Assembly: GCF_030463565.1 (NCBI RefSeq)
Contig: NC_134660.1
Location: forward strand, 3,795,501 to 3,859,500
Reading direction: 5' to 3'
DNA: 64,000 bases
Origin: Pelecanus crispus
Lineage: Eukaryota; Chordata; Aves; Pelecaniformes; Pelecanidae
Within the stretch, counting starts at the first letter, position 1. Each line of letters opens with the position of its first letter. This document shows, piece by piece, positions 54,801 through 64,000 of the stretch. Below the pieces are notes generated by a model that had not been told where the DNA came from, ran no database searches, and saw nothing but the letters and a program-made list of their open reading frames with translations. Made by a program: the position numbers and the translations under genes.

Positions 54801-57699
54801 TTTCTTTCCCCCTGTCAGATTCCAGACAGATGAAATTTTCTTGGCATAGATGCATTTCTGGCAACATTTCTTCTCTGAATCATGATAAATCAGGACTTGA
54901 AGGTTAACTGATTGACAGTGCAGGAAGAGAAGGTGCCTGGCTTTGTAGATCAAATATGGCCTCATCTGCCCACTACTCTGCCTTCTCCCTCAGGTCGTGC
55001 CTGTGCTATTTCTCATTTTCTGGAAAATCCCAATTTTAATTTGATTCCAAAGGTTGCTGAGCCTAGTTGATACTGTTGTTCGCATGATAGTGTCAAGAGT
55101 GAGTACATTCCTCAGATCATAAATCATCTCAACCTGACCCCAATTAACTACAGACCCTGGATTTCATTTCTCTTAGTTCTTACCAGCCATAACAAATTAG
55201 GTCATTCTGTGTCAGTGAGACATTGGAGCAGACACCACTGGGAAAGTCACAGGGGACTCTGTGATCCAGTTGTGTTGCAGGAAGAGCGAAGGAGGAGATG
55301 GAATGGGTCATATCTTCCCATTGCTTTCTAAACAGGAGCCATGGGATACTTGGCAGCATAGTTAAAGGATTTTCATAAGGATACAGGAAAACTATGTGTC
55401 TTTAAGTTTTATTTAAATTTTGGTCATATAGAGAATGAGGCAATCTTTGACACCTACAGCTACATATCTTGCATAAAATGGTTTAGTTGTACCTGTCCAA
55501 GCCCTTGGGCAAAAAATCCAGCCAACCAAACACCATGAGCTTGGCTGTACATTATAGACATCTGAACTGTCTTTCCCTGTTGAAGACTCCTTCATTTTTA
55601 CACAACATGCTGCAAAGACTTCATGGGGCTTGTATAAGAGACTGTGCCTCTGGCTTGCTTAGAAAATGCGCTGCTGGAGAGGTGATGGTTGATGGTGCTC
55701 TCAGCTTTGCAAGAGTCTTCTGATCTCGCGCAGCACCACTGGGAAGGTTTCGTTGCTTTGTGGAATAAAGCCTTTTTGATCTCAGTGTGACCCAGAAATC
55801 AACGAGGTGTGGAAAGGGTGCTGAATCCATCATTCTAGAGGCTGAGACTTATACCTTGGGTTTGAACAGGAAAATCCAAAAGATTCTTTCTTGTAATTCA
55901 CTGTTTTCATGATGTTGTTTTATCAATAATGTTTATCTTGTTCATTTAATATTAAGTCATAAAAGTGCAGTAACAATACAATAATGGTGAATAATCAGAA
56001 ATTCTATCCCTATGGAAGGGCAATTGGATCAGTTCTCTAAGGACTATGAGCAGAAGAAATTTCCTGGATACCTTAGATCCCTTCTCCTTTAACAGGCCTG
56101 TGTGGTAAGATGGAGAGATGCAGAACTGAATCACAGCTGCACAAGCCCTTTTGAGGAAAGATCTAGCTAAGGAAGTGTCCATACTGCCTGTGACTCTCCA
56201 AAGTTCAGCATTTCTAGTGCCTCTACCTCACAGACAGCTTGTATCCTAGAATGGAGCAGACCACCAAAATCCTTTATTAATATATTATTGGTTATGGCAT
56301 AGACATTACAAAACATGGAAAAAAGGGAGCCTCTGCAGAATGGGCCTTTGCAAACAGGAGCCAGGTTAGAAATACAAAACTCACATTTTGGATTAGTAAC
56401 TTGTTTATAGGGAAGTACTGAAACTAAACTAAAAATTTCAGGCTGAGCGTGAATAGATAATTGTGTTTTATGACATAATGCTTGACACGCAGCAGTGGTG
56501 CTGTGTGCTACCGTTTCCTCACCTGCTGCACAGGGAGTTGGAAGTTAGCAGTTTGAACACGTAACTTACTCTGCAAACACCAGTCACTTGCATTTGCCTT
56601 CTCCCCTACTGGGGTGGGAACAACCAACCTGAAAGGGAATGTTTGTGCAACGAAGACATAAGTGACCACAGCCAGGAGGTCCTCAGAGACGAGAGCAGGG
56701 GCTGAACTGAGCAGCAATATGAACTTAAACGCTAATTCCAGTACCTGGCAAATGATCAAGGCAGGCACCCAGTCCACCTTCTTCCTGCTGTGCCTGAACA
56801 GCTTCTTGAAAAGTCCCGGATACTCTAAGGAACACACTCATGGTCTGCATTTGGCAGTTCTGCACCTAGCAGCCCAATGGATACCCTAGAGCAAGAGGAA
56901 AAATAGCTTGTAGTGCTGCCAGTAGTGTGCAATGGAGGTGGAGGCATCTCAGGCACTGCAGGATTTATGCTCATGACCAGACTTTAAATTCTAAGGCTTC
57001 ATCTGTCTATAAAGTACACAGGTGCGCTTTAAAATACGTACATTGTCTTCTCACATACCCTTATAATTATATCTTCACTGACTTCAGCAATGGCCTGATT
57101 TCAAATTATCTAAAATGGGAACAAATGTCATGAAAGCAAGTCAGAGCTGCCAACATTCAGTGCGTTTGAACATCGCTCTCCCATAAGCAGCTGTAGGACA
57201 GATAAATATGGCCATTAGCGAGTGGTGTGCCAGTCTGGCGAGTGGTGGGGTAGGTTATTTAGTATTTCAAGAAATGAACTCTCAACATTAGCAGCTAGTT
57301 TCACACCTGGAGAATAAAGCATTTTCCTTTTGTTTCCAATAAAAATTACCTGTCTTTAACCCTGTTGTATACCATTGCCTACTTCTCAGTGGAATAATGT
57401 AGTTTTTATTTGTGAAACCTCATACCGTTAAATGCAATGAGCTCATCCTTTTTCTTGGCATCCTCTCATCTTGATTCTGGCAGAGACACAATGAAATTAC
57501 AGCAGAGAGAAGACTGTAAAAAGAGAGCTCATTTTTCTCCTAAAAATAATGCTAGTCAAGTTGGCCCTAGCAACTGTGAAGGAAAGTGAAAATTCAAGCC
57601 AAGTTTCACATTTGAAGTTATACACAGATTCCAAATCCAACATTATTACCCTTGCGTTGTTGTCCAAATGGGGAGTTATATACTTCGCATATGTAAAAG
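51804..57699. other. intergenic, no gene recognised
   Basis: Apparently unique sequence, GC-rich up to about 52.7 kb and then AT-richer. It has an A-run near 53116-53129 and T-runs near 53587-53610. Open frames up to about 125 codons have no recognisable domain or splice context. Confidence 0.55.
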
Positions 57700-57714
57700 A
57701 TGGTGAAGCGACTG

Positions 57715-58530
57715 CAACTAGAATAGAACAGTTCAGTTGGAAGGGACCTGCAACAATCATGTAGTCCAACTGCCTGACCACTTCAGGGCTGACCAAAACT
57801 TAAAGAATATTAAGGGCACTGTCCAAATGCCTCTTAAACACTGACAGGCTTGGGGCGTCGACCACCTCTCTAGAAAACCTGTTGCAGGGTTTGACCTCCC
57901 TCTCAGTAAAGAAATGCTTCCTAATGTCAAGTCTGAACCTCCTCTGCTGCGGCTTTGAGCCATTCCCAGGTGTCCTGTCCCCGGATCCCAGGGAGGAGAG
58001 ATCAGCACCTCCCTTTCCACGTCCCCTCCTCAGGAAGCTGCAGAGCGATGAGGTCACCCCTCTCCAAACTAGACAAGCCCAAAGACCTCAGCCTGGGACG
58101 TGCCTTCTAGCCCCGTCACCAGCTTTGTTGCCCTTCTCTGGGTGGTTCAAGGACCTTAACATCTTTAAACGGTGGGGCCCAGAGCTGCACGCGGTACTCG
58201 AGGTGAGGCTGCACCGAGGCTAAATACAGCGGGATAATCACCTCTTCTGGCTGGCTGGTTCTGCTGGGTTTGACGCTCCCCAGGATGTGGTTTGCCCTCT
58301 TGGCTGCCGGGGCACGCCGCTGGCTTCTCTCCTGATTTATACTTGTGGCTGGTATTACTCCCTCCCAGGGGTAGAATCCAGCATTTGTTCTTGTTAAATT
58401 TCATGCCACTGATGACTGCCCGGTGCTCCAATCCATCTAGATCCCTCTGCAACTGTTTTAACTGTTTCTGAACATCCAGGGGCCAGTCTCCAAAGGACAA
58501 GGATTTGACCTCTACATGTGGTTTCGACTT
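57715..58530 (-). mobile_element. CR1 LINE, longer 3' fragment, minus sense, with RT C-terminal remnant
   Basis: The 3' end is near 57715 (GTTCAGTTGGAAGGGACCTG in plus orientation). It extends about 0.8 kb into the reverse-transcriptase C-terminal coding region; the minus strand at about 58500-58300 reads GMKFNKNKC and NTSHKYKSGE, a CR1 pattern. It has an open stretch and later frameshifts. It belongs to another CR1 subfamily than the shorter copies. Confidence 0.9.
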
Positions 58531-61500
58531 CAGCCCCTAGAAAGTTTCAGGCACGACGTCCTCTCCACCTGCCCTCTCAACTTGTTACTGGCTGAGAAAT
58601 TCTCACAATGCAAAAAGAAAAGAAATACAAAAGAAATTATTCTGTATAAGCAGTAACAAGATGCTGTGGGCCAGACTCTGATCTCTCAAAGAAGAGTAGA
58701 ATTTTTCCTTATAATAACATCAGGATAAGAATGGTGGTGTCATTGATCTATCAGACAAGGTCTCCAGATGTCTCAGCTCCCTTATTAGCGCTCTTCCAGC
58801 ATTGGACAAGTCCCCACTTCACATTTAGAGAGGGAGGGTACATAGGCCTGGTTTTGCTTTCTTTTTGATCCTTACCTACTTTAAATGACCAAATGCCTTT
58901 GAGACAAGGCCTGCTCTGAGCTGCATGCTGTGAGGCTCTGATCCTAACTAATATCTCATGGTGCTACAAAATGCAAGGGGTAAATGACTTGGAATGTTCT
59001 CCATTGAGTTCATTTCCCTTATGGCTTTCTCAGACTTTATGAACGACTCTGCTAGAACTGGGAGGCTTGTTCTCTAGGAACTCTTGCAAAAGCACAAGAA
59101 GAATTTAATTATTGCAGTAGAATGACTTTTTTATGTTTATTTATTGAATGTTTCAATGGTTGGAAATGTCTTCTCAGTATGTGCATTAAGGACTTCCTGC
59201 CCGGAGTGTGCAAAGGACTTGGAGCATTCACAGGATATTAAACAGATTCATAATGGAACCTAACAGTATAAACATGTCTTCAGTGCAGACGGGAATCCAC
59301 AAACCCTTATGTTGTGTAATGTAAAACATACCCCAGTTGTGTCTGTGCTCTCTTCTGCAAATAAACAAGGGAAAGATGTGCCTAACATGTTTCCCTCAGA
59401 CAATTTCTCATGCCGTTATTTCATTCTCTTTTTAATAGATTTATTTTTTTAAGGTGCTACTTTAAAGAACTTTATTATAACTTTGCTATAACTCGTTCCA
59501 GCTAAATTAAGGCCACTTGAAGGCAGCGAGTAGCCTGACACAAATCCATGCTGCTAGTCCTTTTAAATAAGAAGCCTTATTTTACACTTTGTGTCATTTT
59601 CTTGGTAGAATGCATAGAATAGAGCACTGGATACATATGTATCCAACATACACTGGAAATATTTAAACTAAACCAGTCCTATGACTAAGAGTATATTTTG
59701 GAATTCTTTTTCTCCTTGCTTTCTATTTGCGAAGTCCTTCACAGAGATTCTTTTCCTCCATCTCCTCTGTGGTGTCTGACATCACTTTTTTTCCTTTTGG
59801 AATCCCCCAGCCATTTCCTAGAGCTGCATGCAGCTGCCTTTGCTCTGCTCTTTCTGGCAGGGCTGCTGAGCAGTTATTGCACCGTTCGGGGAGAGGTACC
59901 ATCTTTGCAGCCAGCCCCACGCCATACGAAAGAAAGAGGCACTGTTGTCCTCGTGTATCAGGCTGATCCTATAACATATCTAAAAATTGATGTGAAGCGT
60001 ACAAAAAGAATGTGTTGGTAATTGTTCATGAGAAGTCTGACATAAAGGAGCATCCGAGTTAGTGCTGTTGCAGAAAGATAGAAAAGGAGCTATGTGGGTA
60101 CTGGAGTGCAAGCTCTGAAAAATGAGGGTTCCGTTTGTTTGGTTTTTTAAAAGTTTTTCTTATTGCCATGTAATGCCAGAATTCTCTTAAACTTTCTTTC
60201 TCCTTCCCAACATGTGAGAACACCCTGCCAGGTCTGATCAGACTATTCCGTCTGGCTTGTTATCTTTTTTTTTCCGGTGTGTCTAGTACAGGCTCTACCC
60301 AGCCCCGTCGGTCGTGCCTGTCGGCCAGTCTTGAAATGCCCGCCAGCCACGGTGCACTGCACGGGGCACCCGCATGGCCACGCGTGTCCGGTGAGCACCC
60401 GAGGCAGGCTGCGGTGGCTTTCGAGTGCTTCTGGTGGCAACTGCACCTCAGAGGAGCTGTGAGGCTTGCTAGAACCCCAAGGCCTGACGCGGAGAGGGTA
60501 GCAGATAAACCTGCCTGCCTGAGGACAAAAGGAGTAGTGGATTCCTCTCACGCTTGCGTCTGGGTTCTGTTCTGGACTCCGCCTGTCACAAATAAGGGTA
60601 GCAACCATTAGAACATTTGAAGTGGAATAATCAGGGAATGCAACTTTTGGGTCTCTCCTATTGGGAATGTAGTAGTCTTTATTTTTACTTGCTCTTGTCT
60701 TGTTTGAAGGCTTCCAGCTTTGTGTGAAAATCATGAGTTTCCCTGACATAAGTTTCATGGAAATGCTGTATTATTTCCTCTCTTAATGACGTGTAAAGCT
60801 GGAGATTGCAGTCAGGTCCGAATACGTTAAATGAGATTCCTTGAGCAAAAATCAGCTAATGAGATGCAAGCGTAGACTGAAGTTAGCCTAAAGTAGTCAC
60901 ACTGAAGGAAAGAAGAGTAGGGTTGACCTCGGGTGCAAGCAGAACTTGACCTGAGCAAGAAATCTCAAAACACTTGAATGAAGCTCAGCTTCTTGAGCTA
61001 CGCTTTTCCCCAGAATCTCCTTTTCAATTAACTTGAAACAGAAACAATTGTGAATAATTATCATGGAGAGTGATACTTCTTTTCCCTGGAAAATAACTTC
61101 CTGGCCAGATTTGTTAGTGACCCAGACACTGGGACCAGAGGTCTGTCCTCCTCCCTCCCCGCAGCTAAGGAAAGTGGATGGAGCAATGAAATTAGATCTG
61201 ATAGATTTTTTTTTTTCTTTTTCTGAATTGGAAACTGTGCACAGATCCTCATCAGTTACATCACTTTTCTTGATCATCTCTCATGGGAGAAATATAGAAA
61301 GGAAAGGGTTGAAATGTAGGTGTATAGAAAAGGGTTGAAACATAGAACGAAAAGTAGATGAAAGTATAAAACGGTAAGGATGTTTGTGGTGAGGATTGAA
61401 AGGAGGAAACAATCCTTTTCCTGGTGTTTCTCCCATCATTGACTTCACTGTAGCATTGCTGGGCTAACGCTCACTTGGTGATAAATTCCCAAGTGTAGGA

Positions 61501-64000
61501 AATACTCTGCATGTGGAATTCTCGGTGACAGATTATCACGGGGTATGAGTGTGGGGCATCGGAATCTTTCACTGAAATAAAAATTAAAGGCTGTGAGAAA
61601 GCAATAAGTATCAATTCACATGTCTGTTTCCTGCTCCAAAGCCAGGGACCCACAGCGTGATTGAGGGATTTGAAAAGTGTTTTCTTCTTTAAAAAGGAAA
61701 GAGAGAAACATGACTCAAACCTCCATGGTATGAAGTCACCATCGTCTCTGTTACTCACTCTCGTTATCTCTTTGCAATCTGTTCCCAAAGGAGCTTCCAG
61801 ACAACCGGCTGCTTACCCTTGCGTAAAAGTTATTTAAAAAAAAACCCCAAACACAACAATATAGAGGGAGGGAATAGCGCTGGAAAAGTCCGGTCCTGTA
61901 TGAAAATCCTTCCTTCATGTAGAAATTAAAACAATGTGGCATTGTGGGGGGGGAGGATGGGGAAAAGAAGCTGTGGGGCGCCGCAGGCACCTGCCCACAC
62001 CCAGTGCTGCAGTGGAGCCTGCCCCATCATAACTCACAAATACAGCCTGAAAGGCAATAGCCTGATGCTGAGATTATTTTACAGCTGCACCAGGCGAGTT
62101 CCAGTCAGACAGAAGCCCTTCTACTGTAATCACTGGAAGAAAATGGATTTCCTGTCTATCTGCCTAGAAGCGCCGCATGGATCCAGTATTCAGAGTCCAG
62201 TCACTAACGCAGACATATAATATTTCTTGAAGGGGCTGTACACTTGCCTCGAGGGAAGGGAATTACCCAAAATATGAGATAGTGGCTGATGAAACTTAAT
62301 ATGAGCACTGCTAGAGGCGGGGGAAGAAAGTAGGGTAATTGAAAAATTGTGTGTCTGTTCTGTAAGCTGCCCTGATCCGTTGTGTGTGCTTGTCTCCGTG
62401 CGTAGGAAATTCTACTGGAAGTAGGATTTGTAAGCTTTGCTCGTGTAGAATGTGACCCAGTCAAACTCTCTGGCTGTGAAGTGTTTCCTCTCGTTTTCCA
62501 GACAGTGTGAACCGAAGGGTTTGCTTCGTTAGTCACACCGTGCCCCCCCGAGTCAGGAGGACTGTACCTGTGGGGACTCTAAGGACTCTCCTCGTTAGCT
62601 CATGACAGGGTGGGAGGTTGGAGGGGACCTGGAGGAGAAACGTGCACTTTCAATAGCTACGAGGCACCCCACGTGCCACCGGTGTGCCCTGGGTGCAGCC
62701 GCGTTTCCTGCAGCACCCTGTGTGCCAGCGGGGATGTGTGCCAGGCAGGGAGCAGCATGACATCTCTGTGCCCCCAGACCTGTGAATGGGAAGAAATGAG
62801 TCATTTCCCAGTGCCGGGGATGTGAAAGACTATTGAAAGGTGGGAGCATAGGAGCTCTTGGCTAGGAGGGGAGGATGTCTGGTTTGGGTGACAATAGAAG
62901 CATGAGGTAAAGGTGATCAGGTGGAGCTCTGGCCACCGCCACGTCCACTGCTTTCATGTCAGCAATAATGGCTCACTATCTCTAAAAATCTAGTCATTGC
63001 TAAACACGAGCGCATATTTTCCACTGCTTGCTTTGTAAAGCTAAAGCGGCCGTCTGTGAGCTCAGCAGCTAGCACAGTGCCCTCAGTGAGGGCTTTACGT
63101 GTGTCATACACATGCAAATTCTCAAGCTGCCCATAGACCAGCGTGTGGATGTAAAACATATGTGATGCTCCATGAGACACGGCAGCTCTAGAGACCTTTA
63201 AGAGGCAGCAGGGCTTTCAATGGTTTGCATTCAGACCAGTTTTTTTCCTGTGTATAATGCTGAGAAACCTCTGATCGTTCTTCCCCACATTTCCAGCCTG
63301 CTGTATTTTCAGCTGAACACTTCTCCAGCTTCCACAGCAAGACGTTTCTCTGCCATCTGGTGTGCGTTAACCTTTGCACTCCTTAACAAAACATTAGGCT
63401 TTTCTAGCCATGTGATAAGGTGTATCCAGTGAAAAGCGAAAAATGGCACGCTAGATTTTTTTTCCACATTACATTGACAGAGACTGTTGTTTCTACAGCA
63501 GAGCAGCGCCTTAACAGAGATTAATGTTTGGTGTCACTCCCCTAGACCCAGGAAGACATGATCATACTTGGCCTTAGGAGGTGGAAAGGGAGAGCTTCTA
63601 ATTCTGAAGGAAACTGCAGGACTGCTTTCATAAGGGGGAAGAAGGAAACACCAGCCAGGGGAGTTGCAGGGCAACACTCTCACACGACACGGCCGGACAT
63701 ATGTGTGTCTGTATACAGATTCAACCCATGTGCCAAAGATTTTCCCCTTTCTGTCCACACTTGCGCAGATCATCTATACAGACCGCACTCAAGAGCTGTA
63801 AAATATCTGTTGTCAGAATTGCGGCATCATTTGTTTATTAGTGTAAGACACCTGCTTCTCTCGGCTAGGTCTAGAAAACATATCTATTACTCCTGGATAT
63901 GGAAAAAGCAGTATTGCAATTGCTTTTATAGGGACTGTGGGATTTGACAATAAAATATAGGATATTCTAAACTATATGGGTTACAGGATGTTCTAGACTA
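58531..64000. other. intergenic to window end, no gene recognised
   Basis: Apparently unique sequence. Contains an 18-bp perfect palindrome at 59628-59645 and an A/T-run near 61208-61217. Synteny known from human would put MEOX1 further to the right, but none of its exons is seen here. Confidence 0.5.
59628..59645. repeat. 18-bp perfect palindrome
   Basis: TGGATACATATGTATCCA, self-complementary over its full length and not part of a recognised repeat. Confidence 0.95.

Noticed and set aside
56508..56837. 109-codon minus-strand open frame with hydrophobic segments
   Set aside because: No similarity, splice context or promoter recognised; this length occurs by chance in 64 kb read in six frames.

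Overview
This is vertebrate genomic DNA, almost certainly from a bird. Coding sequence is split into short GT-AG exons, and there are several CR1 LINE 3' ends carrying the avian ATTCTATG terminal repeat. Two solo LTRs belong to a TG...CA family that I know from many bird genomes. The compact introns and the dense CpG island would fit a microchromosome. The species cannot be named from the sequence.

Layout. (1) 1-10635, plus strand: the last 17 coding exons of DHX8, the PRP22-type DEAH-box spliceosomal helicase, from the end of its S1 domain to the stop codon, followed by about 1.3 kb of probable 3' UTR. (2) About 12-20.7 kb: the space between two convergent genes, with a CR1, a very short CR1, and a solo LTR whose 5-bp target-site duplication is intact. 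(3) 20.7-39.7 kb, minus strand: the complete ETV4 (PEA3) ETS transcription factor gene. Its 11 coding exons join without frame conflict into 490 codons plus stop. The 5' end lies in a CpG island with CCAAT and GC boxes at about 39-40.3 kb. (4) 40.3-64 kb: upstream of ETV4. No protein-coding or RNA gene was recognised; it holds two CR1 copies and a second, more decayed solo LTR.

The two genes meet tail to tail (DHX8 plus, ETV4 minus), the same order as on human 17q21. They have unrelated jobs: mRNA release from the spliceosome, and FGF/ERK-responsive transcription.

The most unusual structure is in the ETV4 introns. A 225-bp sequence occurs twice at about 95 % identity, once in intron 2 and once in intron 3. 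The intron 3 copy has been split by a CR1 flanked by a TAATCA duplication, so the intron 2 copy preserves the empty site. ETV4 intron 2 also holds two tandem 26-bp units, each containing a perfect 7-bp inverted repeat. I found no undescribed protein system.
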